Of a DNA stretch of 64,000 nt, positions 52,640-62,113 are shown in pieces. Within the stretch, counting starts at the first letter, position 1. The number at the start of each line of letters is the position of its first letter. This DNA is from Trichomonas vaginalis G3 (lineage: Eukaryota > Parabasalia > Trichomonadida > Trichomonadidae): positions 16,740,001 through 16,804,000 of the forward strand of contig NC_067205.1 in the NCBI RefSeq assembly GCF_026262505.1, read 5' to 3'. The notes under the pieces are model-generated. The model saw only the letters and a program-made list of their open reading frames with translations. It searched no databases and was not told where the DNA came from. The translations under genes and the position numbers were made by a program.

Positions 52640-53218
52640 ATGTCATTTCCGAAAAATAGAAGCGTAAGTGTTTCAAAAGGTTTAATGGCGGTGGCAGATG
52701 TGAAGTTAAATTCACCAACTCAAACAAACAGTCAAAGTGTTATTGTCAATGTCAAAGACAGAGATGTTGAAGTGGGGAAACCATACGAAGACGAAGATGG
52801 TATAACAATTGTTCCTGTAAAAGAACCAACATACCCTGAAGTCAACAGAGACTTAAGTTCTGTTGCAGATATTCGAAACGACTACCAACAACTGAAAGAC
52901 AAACTTCAAACTCAGGAGAAGATTTGTCAAGCTTTAAGTATAATGTTAAACTTGGTCGAACACAACCCTGTAAAAGTGAACTCATATGTCATTGCACCTC
53001 ATGAAGTTTTGAAAGAACTATTGAAACTTTTGACAGAGGCAGACGATATAAACATCAAAGAAATAGAACCCGACATTAGTTGCTGTGGTGTTTCATATAA
53101 TGCCATTGACAAGATATACGTTATGAAAGGAGGTGAAACGTTGAACTTAAAATATAGTTTCTCAGACGTCATAAAAATATTTGACGACCACAACATTTCA
53201 TTAAAATTTATTTGCTAA
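52640..53218 (+). CDS. SCCG-motif protein, element B
   Basis: 192 residues from MSFPKNRSVSVSKG. A disordered N-terminal third, a helical middle (DLSSVADIRNDYQQLKDKLQ) and a C-terminal part with EPDISCCGVSYNAIDKIYV and LNLKYSFSDVIKIFDDHN. The C-terminal part is homologous to the element A relic at 36285-36954, so this is a core gene of the group. Function unknown. The stop is 4 nt from the next ATG. Confidence 0.65.
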   Translation: MSFPKNRSVSVSKGLMAVADVKLNSPTQTNSQSVIVNVKDRDVEVGKPYEDEDGITIVPVKEPTYPEVNRDLSSVADIRNDYQQLKDKLQTQEKICQALSIMLNLVEHNPVKVNSYVIAPHEVLKELLKLLTEADDINIKEIEPDISCCGVSYNAIDKIYVMKGGETLNLKYSFSDVIKIFDDHNISLKFIC

Positions 53219-53222
53219 GTAA

Positions 53223-54020
53223 ATGGCAGAAGACATAATGGTTTATACTATTACGACTAAAAACCCTGAGTCATATAATTCTATAACAACAAACTTACAA
53301 AGTCCTCAAGGACGATATTGTAAACTAACCTTAAACACAATGACGACTAAAGCCTGTTTTGCTCTTTTGACACCAGAAGACTTTATTGTTGTGAATGGTA
53401 AAAAATACTCCTTTGAAGATACTTACTCAGATATACCACCAACAGGTTTTGTTGACTTATTTAATACTTTAAGTACAGGTGTAACATGTGCTGCAACTAG
53501 AGCAGGTTTCATTATGTTTGGATGTCCGACTGAGTTTACTATAAACGATATGAGCTATAATACAAAACTTATTTCTGGTTTTTACTACCAACAGTTTCCT
53601 ATAACAGGAAAAGGTGTCATACAAGGAATGTCTATTCCATTGACATTAAGCACACCAATCTTATATATTGTTTCAAACTTAGGTTCAAAGTGTTATTCGA
53701 ATGTCGACAGAAACTATTATGACCAAAAGATACTTATGCGTATAAACAATACTTTCTCTGCTGGTTTGCCTATTGTTCATTCGAATGCAGAATTTTCAAC
53801 CTTAGTGAACTCAAACACTTTGGCAAGTATAACGTTGACATTAGTTGACGCAAACTTTGTTCCTGTAAAACTTTTATGTCCTATGTATTTGTCAATGACG
53901 GCAGAAAGTTTCGAATTGGAAGATGCAACTGGTGAAAGTATTGTATTACAAGAACAACTTCAACAACAAATAGCTCAAGAACAACAAATGCAACAAATGC
54001 AACAACAAAGTCAAGAATAA
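53223..54020 (+). CDS. Penton / minor capsid protein candidate, element B
   Basis: 265 residues, beta-rich throughout (GRYCKLTLNTMTTKACFALL, TCAATRAGFIMFGCPTEFTI, ASITLTLVDANFVPVKLLCP), with a Gln-rich tail. Size, beta content and position next to the capsid gene fit the single jelly-roll penton protein of Polinton-like viruses and virophages. Similarity is structural and contextual; I cannot point to a diagnostic motif. Confidence 0.55.
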   Translation: MAEDIMVYTITTKNPESYNSITTNLQSPQGRYCKLTLNTMTTKACFALLTPEDFIVVNGKKYSFEDTYSDIPPTGFVDLFNTLSTGVTCAATRAGFIMFGCPTEFTINDMSYNTKLISGFYYQQFPITGKGVIQGMSIPLTLSTPILYIVSNLGSKCYSNVDRNYYDQKILMRINNTFSAGLPIVHSNAEFSTLVNSNTLASITLTLVDANFVPVKLLCPMYLSMTAESFELEDATGESIVLQEQLQQQIAQEQQMQQMQQQSQE

Positions 54021-54100
54021 AAAAATAATATTTTTTTTATTTTTATAAAAATGTACAGAATAGATGTTTCAGATTTTATGACTTCCAAGCATTCAGAAAT

Positions 54101-55285
54101 ATGTGTCCATTTAGAGACTATAACAAAGCAGTCGAGAATTTGAAACGTTTAGTCATTTATGTTGACTCTGCCCCAGAATGTTATGTCATGAAAGAATGGG
54201 ATGTTGTCTTTAACAAACCAAGAGCAACAATAGTTTCAGAACAAGAATGTAGACAGAAACTTAAGAAAATAAAAGTCGTACAAGTTGGAATGAAGATGTT
54301 AGATGCTTGGGATATCTTATTGTCAAAGTTAGAAGATTTTTCAGTTCGAGGTATAAAGTTCTATACACCTTCTCCAAACTTCTATTCTATCTTCACTGGA
54401 TATAAATACGAACAAGTAGAATGGAAAGAAAATATTATAGAAGCTTGGTTAGACCATGTCAAAGAAATTATATGCAATGGAAACGAAAAGGTTTATGAGT
54501 ATATCTTATGTTGGTTTGCAAATATCTTACAACATCCAAGTGCTAAAAATGAAACTGCTCTCATTATAATTGGAAAACAAGGAACAGGTAAGAATACTTT
54601 CTTTACAGATATCTTATGCAAACTATTAGAAGGTTATTCGAACCCTAATATGACAAACTTAGAAAACATCTGCGGTAAATTTAACTCTTCAATTGAGAAT
54701 ATGAAACTTATAGTTTGCAATGAACTTCAAAGTATAGATACAACAAAAGTTTTAAACTCAGATGCTTTGAAGAGTCTTATAACAGACAAAGTTGGAGTTG
54801 TTGAAAGAAAGTATAAAGACCAAAGAGTTTGTGAAAATGTTGCAAACTTCATTATGGTTTCAAACAATGCTGTTCCGATGAAGTTAGAAAGTTCTGACAG
54901 AAGATATGTAGTTGTCAGAACGTCAGAAGCTCATATGCAAGATACAGAATATTTTGACGACTTAGCAGAAACTTTGACATCTGACTTTTACAACCACTTG
55001 TTCTCATATTTCATGACATTAGATATTTCTAAGTTCAATCCAAGACAAATTCCACATACCGAAGAGAGACAAACATTGTTAGAAGCAAACAAGAGTGTAT
55101 ATGAACTGTTCATAGATGAAACTGACTTTGTGTCATTAGATGAAAGGTCATTGTACGATTCGTATAAACAATATTGTCAAGAATATGGTTATATGACAGC
55201 TTCTAAACGAACATTCTTGGCAAATGTCAAAAGTCTTTTAGATGTTCAGAATGGTGTATATACAAAGAAAAATTTTTCTGAGTAA
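54101..55285 (+). CDS. SF3-type helicase/ATPase, element B
   Basis: 394 residues. Walker A IIIGKQGTGKNTFFTDIL near residue 155, a Walker B-like strand (MKLIVCNELQSI) and a sensor/motif C region (ANFIMVSNNAVPMKLESSDR, RRYVVVR) are in the order of superfamily 3 helicases, close to the D5/NrS-1-type group. An arginine-finger-like SDRRYV follows. Such helicases drive replication in virophages and Polinton-like viruses. No primase or polymerase motif is visible in this frame. Confidence 0.8.
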   Translation: MCPFRDYNKAVENLKRLVIYVDSAPECYVMKEWDVVFNKPRATIVSEQECRQKLKKIKVVQVGMKMLDAWDILLSKLEDFSVRGIKFYTPSPNFYSIFTGYKYEQVEWKENIIEAWLDHVKEIICNGNEKVYEYILCWFANILQHPSAKNETALIIIGKQGTGKNTFFTDILCKLLEGYSNPNMTNLENICGKFNSSIENMKLIVCNELQSIDTTKVLNSDALKSLITDKVGVVERKYKDQRVCENVANFIMVSNNAVPMKLESSDRRYVVVRTSEAHMQDTEYFDDLAETLTSDFYNHLFSYFMTLDISKFNPRQIPHTEERQTLLEANKSVYELFIDETDFVSLDERSLYDSYKQYCQEYGYMTASKRTFLANVKSLLDVQNGVYTKKNFSE

Positions 55286-55322
55286 ATTTAAAAAAAAAAT
55301 ATTTTTTTATCCGATAGAAAAG

Positions 55323-55742
55323 ATGACAAAATTCATCTCAGTAAATAAGTACATGTCAGGACTTAAAGAAGAACTAGACCCATTCACATATTTGAATGTT
55401 TACTTCTACCATTTTGAAAAGTCTTCATTCAGCAAAGTTTGGAACATCGAACCAGTTAAGTTTGCTATTGTGACTAAAAATGGTGCGAAATTTGAAGACT
55501 TAGACATAGAAGGTTTGTTAACAGTCAAAGAAAGTTTTGACAGAAGGTTCTCAAACCTTAAAGAAGGCAAAGCATACAAACTTGTTATACCTTATGAACC
55601 AAAGAAAGCAGACGACTATGAATATTATGAGTCTAAAGTTGTAGAAGTTCAAGGTAAATTGGGTAAAAAAATTTTAGAGTCTAAGCCAGTGTTTACTCCT
55701 AAAGAGGAAGAGAACATTGACATTGACCCAGAAATGTTCTAA
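55323..55742 (+). CDS. Small protein of unknown function, element B
   Basis: 139 residues from MTKFISVNKYMSG. A hydrophilic, mixed-fold protein with an acidic end (EEENIDIDPEMF). It follows the helicase after about 38 bp. It could be a small replication or DNA-binding accessory protein, but nothing specific is recognised. Confidence 0.6.
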   Translation: MTKFISVNKYMSGLKEELDPFTYLNVYFYHFEKSSFSKVWNIEPVKFAIVTKNGAKFEDLDIEGLLTVKESFDRRFSNLKEGKAYKLVIPYEPKKADDYEYYESKVVEVQGKLGKKILESKPVFTPKEEENIDIDPEMF

Positions 55743-55758
55743 AAATAAAATTTTATTT

Positions 55759-56202
55759 TTACATGTCAAATTTCTTTTTCTCTGGAACTGGTTCAGGTTC
55801 TTTCTTCTCTTCTTCTACTTTCTTTTCTCTCTTCTTCTTTTCTGGTGGAGTTATGTCAAATTTGGCGCAACTATATTTATGTAAAAGTTCTTTGTCCTTT
55901 AATAGCTCATCTATTCTGTTTTCTATTTCATCTTCAAGAACAGCGCATGTGTCTTCTTTGCATTCTAAGAAGTTTTGTTGGACTTCATCTCTCCAAGAGG
56001 CGTCATCTCTGTCAACAAGTCTGTCATTGACAAATTTTAAGACTGCTCTGCTTAATGTTTTATGGTTCTTGTCATATTCCCAGAAACAGAACTTTAGAAC
56101 AAATTCCCCTTTCTTGTTTACACTATGTAAGATTTTATGGTCGACAGATGTTTTGCTGTCGAAAAGCTTGTCTCGAATATAGATAGCGAAATCGCTAGAC
56201 AT
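55759..56202 (-). CDS. Small protein with Lys/Glu tail, element B
   Basis: 147 residues, minus strand, convergent with 55323-55742 across 16 bp. Globular N-terminal ~110 residues (KFCFWEYDKNHKTLSRAVLK), then a low-complexity tail of PEKKKREKKVEEEKKEPEP. No family recognised. Confidence 0.6.
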   Translation of the reverse strand: MSSDFAIYIRDKLFDSKTSVDHKILHSVNKKGEFVLKFCFWEYDKNHKTLSRAVLKFVNDRLVDRDDASWRDEVQQNFLECKEDTCAVLEDEIENRIDELLKDKELLHKYSCAKFDITPPEKKKREKKVEEEKKEPEPVPEKKKFDM

Positions 56203-56240
56203 TTTCTAAAAGATAAAAATTTTAATTTTTCTAAAAATAT

Positions 56241-57113
56241 GTTAGAAAAAAGTTTGCTGACATTGACAAGAAATTTGAGAATGTTTTAAACAAGAACAAG
56301 AGGAAGTTAGAAAATGCTCAGATAAAGCCTATACATGACAAGTTCTTATTTGCTCAGAATGGTATAACAGGTCTAATTGCACCACCTGGGTCGGGTAAGA
56401 CTTTCACTTATCTTAAAATGGCTGCACAACAACAAGAACTAGATGAGAAGAACCCATTCTATGAGTTAGTTGTTATTTGTAGTACTTCTGGTCAATTTGA
56501 CCAAACCGTCAATTCGTTCAAAGATATTATAAAGAAGTCTAAGTTAGTATGTATAAAGGATACTGAGTTGTTAGATTGGATAAAGAAGTACCAAAGAAGA
56601 GTTTTGAAGTATAATGCTATAAATGAGTATATAAATTCTAAGTTTAAAGACCCAAATGAGGAAATGCAGAGAATATTAGAGAAGAAACACTTCAGAAACA
56701 AACAGAAAGAGATAGAATACATTTCGAAGAAATTGCAATCTTACGATTGGAAGACTTACCCTCACAGATGTCTTCTTATCTTAGATGACTTTGCTTCTCA
56801 TCCTTTGTTAAAGAACAGAGAACAAGATATGTGTCGAATTCTTAAGAAGCTCAGACACTTTAACATTTCAGTTGTCATTTGTGTACAGACAGCAAAGAGT
56901 TTAAGTAAGGATGTTAAAAGAATACTTACTGACATAATACTTTTCCCCGGATTGTCCGAAGACGATTTCATGGAACTTATGAAAGAGTCCATGGCAGGTA
57001 AGTTTGACAGATATGAACTCTGGGAGAAGTATAAAGTCATACAAGACCCTCATACTTCTTTCAGAATTCATATCTACGCAAACAAAGTTCAAATTGTAAA
57101 AAGTCAAGCTTGA
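56241..57113 (+). CDS. A32-type DNA-packaging ATPase, element B
   Basis: The open frame encodes about 290 residues; the first Met is at 56418. GLIAPPGSGKTFTYLKM (Walker A) near 56370-56420 and RCLLILDDFASHPLL (Walker B) near 56770 are classic for the packaging ATPases of Polintons, virophages and larger DNA viruses. SVVICVQTAKSLSKDVKR supplies the sensor Gln. The divergent start from 56202 leaves a very short AT-rich promoter. It is homologous in function to the element A relic at 37926-38631. Confidence 0.8.
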   Translation, partial: VRKKFADIDKKFENVLNKNKRKLENAQIKPIHDKFLFAQNGITGLIAPPGSGKTFTYLKMAAQQQELDEKNPFYELVVICSTSGQFDQTVNSFKDIIKKSKLVCIKDTELLDWIKKYQRRVLKYNAINEYINSKFKDPNEEMQRILEKKHFRNKQKEIEYISKKLQSYDWKTYPHRCLLILDDFASHPLLKNREQDMCRILKKLRHFNISVVICVQTAKSLSKDVKRILTDIILFPGLSEDDFMELMKESMAGKFDRYELWEKYKVIQDPHTSFRIHIYANKVQIVKSQA

Positions 57114-57129
57114 AAAATAAAGAGTTCAT

Positions 57130-58023
57130 CTACCCTACTTGTTTGAAGTTGTCAAAATACTCTGTTATTTTTTCTTTCAGTAGCGGTAAGTCTTCTTTGA
57201 AGGTAAGTATTGTACAACCTTTCATATCATAGTGTGTTTGAGGTAACGTATCTTGAACTATTTGTTTCACATCTTCATTTGGGGTCATTGAAATCGGTAA
57301 GTTTTCACGATAGAACCAATTTCTGTCAGATTTGTAAATCTTAGCAAGGTCGTAAAAGCTTTTGTTGTTTCTTCTGACTAAATGCAACATAACCATATCT
57401 TTATCTTCTTCATTTTCCATCTCTTCAGTATAAATCATATACTTATAGTTCTTTTCCTTTCCTTTTGGTACCGAACGTGGTATTCTTTTCTGAATGCTTT
57501 TGTCTTTTGCTTCAAGCTTGTTTTCCATCTCTTCACGTTCTTGTCTATGAATTTCGTCAAGAAGTCTGTAAATATACCAAGCATAACGAGGCGAAGCCCA
57601 CATTGCAACAGCATTTACAAGAAGTCTATGTACATAATATCCTCTCAAACCGTTTGGCAATTTTTCACGATTTTCATAGAGTTTTGGCGACTGGGGTTTT
57701 TTACCTACTCGCTGTTCTTCACTGTTTTCATAGAGTTTTGGCGACTGGGGTTTTTTACCTACTCGCTGTTCTTCACTGTTTTCAGAAAAAAGTATGTCTC
57801 GCTGTGCTTCATTTAATAGTTCAATAGTGCTTTGGTTCCTAAACCAGTCTTTAGGAAGCTTAGTATCTGGAGCATAACATGCTGTCAAAATACTTTGCAT
57901 TTGGTACATGTCATCTTTGACTGAACGAATGAGACGTAACTGTTTGTTATACTGTATGTACTCATATTCTTCATTTATAGCTTCATGGACTATAACTGTT
58001 GTTGTGTTCTCTGTTGTTGACAT
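57130..58023 (-). CDS. KilA-N domain protein, element B
   Basis: About 297 residues from the Met at 58023. The second half of the KilA-N domain is clear (GLRGYYVHRLLVNAVAMWAS, then PRYAWYIYRLL). The N-terminal half is more diverged. An 18-residue block, SEEQRVGKKPQSPKLYEN, occurs twice in tandem within it. A basic linker and a C-terminal helical part follow. It is convergent with the ATPase gene (16 bp apart) and probably a DNA-binding regulator. Confidence 0.75.
   Translation of the reverse strand: MSTTENTTTVIVHEAINEEYEYIQYNKQLRLIRSVKDDMYQMQSILTACYAPDTKLPKDWFRNQSTIELLNEAQRDILFSENSEEQRVGKKPQSPKLYENSEEQRVGKKPQSPKLYENREKLPNGLRGYYVHRLLVNAVAMWASPRYAWYIYRLLDEIHRQEREEMENKLEAKDKSIQKRIPRSVPKGKEKNYKYMIYTEEMENEEDKDMVMLHLVRRNNKSFYDLAKIYKSDRNWFYRENLPISMTPNEDVKQIVQDTLPQTHYDMKGCTILTFKEDLPLLKEKITEYFDNFKQVG
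57671..57778 (-). repeat. 54-bp in-frame tandem duplication in the KilA-N gene
   Basis: Two identical 54-bp units in frame add 18 residues to the middle of the KilA-N domain protein. Identity implies a recent event. Confidence 0.85.
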
Positions 58024-58043
58024 TACTGTCTTTACATACAAAA
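58024..58043 (-). promoter_or_regulatory. Promoter-like block before KilA-N gene, element B
   Basis: On the minus strand TTTTGTATGTAAAGACAGTA ends at the ATG. It shares its first 12 bases with the block before the KilA-N gene of element A (33561-33580), preceded in both by a T/A-only tract. Confidence 0.5.
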
Positions 58044-58068
58044 TAAAAAAATAAATAAAAATAAAACT

Positions 58069-58168
58069 NNNNNNNNNNNNNNNNNNNNNNNNNNNNNNNN
58101 NNNNNNNNNNNNNNNNNNNNNNNNNNNNNNNNNNNNNNNNNNNNNNNNNNNNNNNNNNNNNNNNNNNN
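58069..58168. other. Assembly gap, 100 N
   Basis: A run of exactly 100 N, the usual placeholder for a gap of unknown length. The right part of element B may be missing here. Confidence 0.99.
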
Positions 58169-60158
58169 ATTGGTTTAGGTTAGTTTAAAGCACATATCTA
58201 GTTCCTGAGGACTTTGTAAGTATCGTTGTATTATTAGAATTATATGACTCAGGGTTTTAGTCGTAATAGATATAAACCATTATGTTCTTTGGCCCATTTA
58301 CTTACCGCAATAAATTTAATTAAGAAAATGTTGTTTCGGTCCAAAATTCTTCTTGTTATTACTTCTCAAATTTTGTTAAGATTGCGAACTGTCAACATTC
58401 ATATGATAGGTTGAAACGCTGTTTTTATAGGTTGTAATATACCACAAAGTTCAAAATAGTAACTGAGTGCTGGTCAATTTAATTCATATCATTCTTTTAA
58501 ATCATCTTTGTAATAATTTCTGTTCTTGCTCAAATCCACTTTTAGAGCTGAATTTTTAAGATATTACAATACATTTTTTAAGTTTATATTAACTCTTTAT
58601 ATAAAGATAAAATTTCAAATCTGTTATGAACAATAAATTTTTGAAATTTATATTCCAAACAATTTACTTTATGCCAAATTTAATCTTATCATCTAAGAAA
58701 TTCTCAAAAACAATAAGCAATATAACATTTATTTTCAATAAATTTTTGTATAAGGAAATAATAATAAACAACATAAGATACCCATATATTCAACAAAATT
58801 TGATTACATTTCTTGATAATTCTGCAGTAGAAAAAAACCGAGGAAATAGTATAATCAAAAGGTACATTCACTAGGCGATAACAGTAAAATGGGATGAAAA
58901 TAGGATAAATAGCATCCATATATAGTGCCTAACAATATTTATACGGGCCAAAAAAAATTTGGCTAGAGATTTGGCGAGTTATAAAATTTAGAAAATTGAG
59001 AGGGATTTTTATTTTTGAATTTTTTTTTGGAAAGTTAAAATTGCGATTAAAAATCGATTTCCAGGAGAACTAAGCATCTCATCATATATTTAAATCGATA
59101 AAAATATTAAATAATAGTTGAATAGTATAACAACGTGAAATTATGGCTGAATCTACAGAAAAAATGAACATATTTGACATTTTTGAAAATTCATACGTTA
59201 GATGGTGACAGACTCATAAACTATACTTTAGCTAAGATTGATATATGGTTTCAACAACACATGGTTAAAATCGTAAAAATATTTTAGATTTAAAAAAGAT
59301 ATATATGGTAATATAATGGAACAAAGTCAACAAATAGCATGTTAAATATGTTATAATTAACTTTTTATTAGATCCAATAGTAGATATCGAATGGTTTCCA
59401 GCTTTATGGTTAAATATTTTCTTTTCGAGCTTCTCTTTAACTGTTGTATTAAGGTTGTAAATTTTTGATGCTAGAAACTATGGAATCTTCTTTGCTGCTG
59501 CATTTTTCTTGAGAGTTCTTGCAATTTCGAATAGATCTGCGCATTGTATGAAATGGAGGCTTTAAAATATCTTGAAAACAGAATAGGAGTGCTTTTCCAA
59601 AGGAATGCTGACTTGTAAATCAGAGAGTTTCAAAATTGAGAGCAAGATTATCATCATAACTTTCGATTTTGCTGCGAAAAAGGAAGACAAGTAATTAACA
59701 AATCATTTACTGTTGTTCATCAAAAGAAGAAAACTTTGATAACAACTAATGATGATAAAATCAAGCTATCTTTTAATATTTTAAATTGATAAGACATTCA
59801 AAATATTTGAATGGTTTAAAATATTTTCTTTTAATTTCTATAAGATATTATCATGATTATATAATCAAATTTAAATTTTTATTCAAAAAGGCAATATTTC
59901 AAACTTTTAATTTCAAAAATCTTAATTCTGCAATAAGTGTATTTAATTGTAGCAAATTTAATGATCCTTCGTCATGCTTAGCAATTTGGAACTCATAAAT
60001 TAATGATTTCTTCAAGTAAAATTCTGCATTATTTCAAAAGTCAATAATTCTCTAGTAACTTTTCTTCAAACCCCAACCATTATATTATATGTATAATGGA
60101 GAATAATTGCAAAGAAAGATAGCCGAATTTACTGGGTAGTTCGGGCGCGTAAAGGGTT
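58169..60158. other. AT-rich region, nothing recognised
   Basis: No supported gene in about 2 kb. It contains two copies of AAAATTGAGAG (58992 and 59632), a motif repeated elsewhere in the intergenic DNA of this window. Confidence 0.5.
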
Positions 60159-60268
60159 GGCGTCCTAAGGCGTCCTGATGTAAACTATTCAATTTTTGAG
60201 AAGTTTACACCATAATTGAATAGTTTATGGCGTCCTGAGAGGAGATTTCAATGGGTATGGCGTCCTAA
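60159..60268. repeat. Four GGCGTCCT(A/G)A motifs around a palindrome
   Basis: The 10-mer GGCGTCCTAA or GGCGTCCTGA occurs at 60159, 60169, 60229 and 60259. Between the second and third lies an inverted repeat TAAACTATTCAAT (60181-60193) with its complement at 60215-60227. GC-rich against an AT-rich background. Confidence 0.8.
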
Positions 60269-60693
60269 AAAAATAGAAGAAAATGATTTTTTCTCGATTT
60301 TTCTAGAAATTGAATTTTTTAAAAAAGAAAAAAATCAAAACGTATACATTCAAGAAAGACTATAAATGAAGATTTTTCTATTTTTTTTTCATTCTAAAAC
60401 ATCTTGAGTAGGTGACAAAAGTGCATACTCTTAAATTAACCTTAAATGTTTATTTTTCGATATTTTCGGTATTAACCTTATTGTAAATTTTTCCGGTGAT
60501 AAATTTATCACACTGAGGTTATTTTTCCGGTGAGATTTTTAACCTTGATTTAATGAAATTAATATATATAAATTTTATTATTTTTAATTTCGAATGAGTA
60601 TAATAAAATATTTTTTTATATCGTCATAACTCTCATCACTGTTGTGATTCCAAATGCGATTATTAAGGTTCAAGTCGCTAATGTTTTGAATGA
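60269..60693. other. AT-rich region, nothing recognised
   Basis: Very AT-rich, with a short repeated phrase (ATTTTTCCGGTGA and a near copy around 60488-60535). No gene. Confidence 0.4.
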
Positions 60694-60885
60694 GATAGAG
60701 CAGTAATTCTTACAAGGGCAGGTAATCAGATTGTTGAGCAAAGAGCTTCAAAACACGATGAATGTTTGAAATTAATTCAACACATTTTGGAAATTGTCGA
60801 AAGCCGAAGGATTGAACCTAATGTCCTTATTCCATCTTTGAAGACAATATTAAATTTGGCACAAAGAAGTTTAAAGGAAGAGTAA
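60694..60885 (+). pseudogene. Short coding-like remnant
   Basis: 64-codon open frame without ATG: VILTRAGNQIVEQRASKHDE, then LKLIQHILEIVESRRIEPN, ending NLAQRSLKEE. Composition is protein-like and clearly different from the flanks; a further coding-like stretch (VIPNAIIKVQVANVLNEIE) precedes it in another frame. Probably the 3' end of a decayed helical-protein gene; family unknown. Confidence 0.35.
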
Positions 60886-61095
60886 GCAAGATTAGATAAT
60901 TTGGACTTTTTTTAAAATTAATGAATAAACAGTATATTTTTGAAGTGTAAGCTTATTTACCTGAAGCTATATTACTTAATATAACATTCAAAGTATTATT
61001 GCTATTTATTGGAGAACAAATTTATGTAATTTTCACATGAAAATTGATAAATTTGTATTTCCTTATGATAATCAATTTTTGTATTTGTAGAGAGT

Positions 61096-61380
61096 CTCCC
61101 TGCATGATATCAAGACTTGGCTATTGGTCTTTATCCATTTTTGAAAATTGTATTGTAAATTGTAAGAATTTCTGAATACTACTACTATATAAAATATAAT
61201 TGCTTATCTATGTATATTCTCCCTGCATGATATCAAGACTTGGCTATAAGTCTTTATCCATTTTTGAAAATTGTATTGTAAATTGTAAGAATTTCTGAAT
61301 ACTACTACTATAAAATATAATTGCTTATCAATGTATATTCTCCCTGCATGATATCAAGACTTGGCTATAAGTCTCTATTC
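61096..61380. repeat. About 122-bp tandem repeat, 2.3 copies
   Basis: Units start at 61096, 61219 and 61340, each beginning CTCCCTGCATGATATCAAG. Periods are 123 and 121 bp, with few substitutions. Each contains a small AGACTT/AAGTCT hairpin. The third copy is partial. No coding content. Confidence 0.9.
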
Positions 61381-62113
61381 ATTATGAGTATGACCCCATT
61401 TTTTTACAAAAAGTGCCGAATTGCAACTTTGTCCCAATCTCAAAACATCTTTTTTTGGATAATTTTTTAATAAATATGTAAGAAAGATTGAAGAAAAAGT
61501 AAATTTACTTTAAGAAAATTCGTTTTACATGATGTAAGACCCATAACAACTATAAATATTCAATTATTTAAAATAAAAAAGAAAAACAGATTAAATGTAT
61601 CTCACATCAAAATCCATTGACCTAAGGATGTTAAGTTTCTGTTTTTAAAAGTTGATATTTTTTTAATTTTAAGAAAATTAATAGCATGTTATTAGACAAT
61701 AGGAGTGTAATGATATTGACTAAACAGAAATGAGAGAATAGAGATATAATTTTGATAAGCAATATTGCGAACAAATTCTGAAGTAAAATCGCGATCAATA
61801 ATTGAAAATTACGATCATGTACTGAAAAATGACGATCGAATTGAATGAATAGAATTATATCTAAGAAAAAATAAATTTTATTTAGAAGATGAACAAAGAA
61901 AGGTGTATGCTAAAATCATTTAACAATAAATGGAAATAAAACGAAATTGTTAAAAGAAAAAATGAAAATTGTTAAATAATATATTATTTTTTAGTCATAA
62001 GAATAAAAATATAGTAGTTATAAAAGGAATTAGACTTCATATATCAATTCTTTTTCTCTGTAGATGTGGAACGTTTGCTTTTCGATCTCTTTCGATGAAC
62101 TTGAAAATATAAG
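61381..62113. other. AT-rich region, nothing recognised
   Basis: No gene or structured repeat that I can support. It lies downstream of the MULE transposase and may include its terminal region. Confidence 0.4.

Larger units (their letters stand above)
47110..58068. mobile_element. Virus-like element B (Polinton-like), mostly whole, cut by gap
   Basis: A virus-like block with higher GC than its flanks. Parts: a basic coiled-coil protein, a large structural protein, the major capsid protein, an antisense small protein, an SCCG-motif protein, a penton/minor-capsid candidate, an SF3 helicase, two small proteins, a packaging ATPase and a KilA-N protein. The right end is lost in the assembly gap. 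No polymerase B or integrase is visible. It is lightly broken, about three to five breaks, with long intact frames, so it is young compared with element A. Terminal repeats were not identified. Confidence 0.8.

Noticed and set aside
58626-58874. Short open frames in 58-60 kb
   Set aside because: Ile/Lys/Asn/Phe-rich products of AT-rich DNA without any motif or coding signal.
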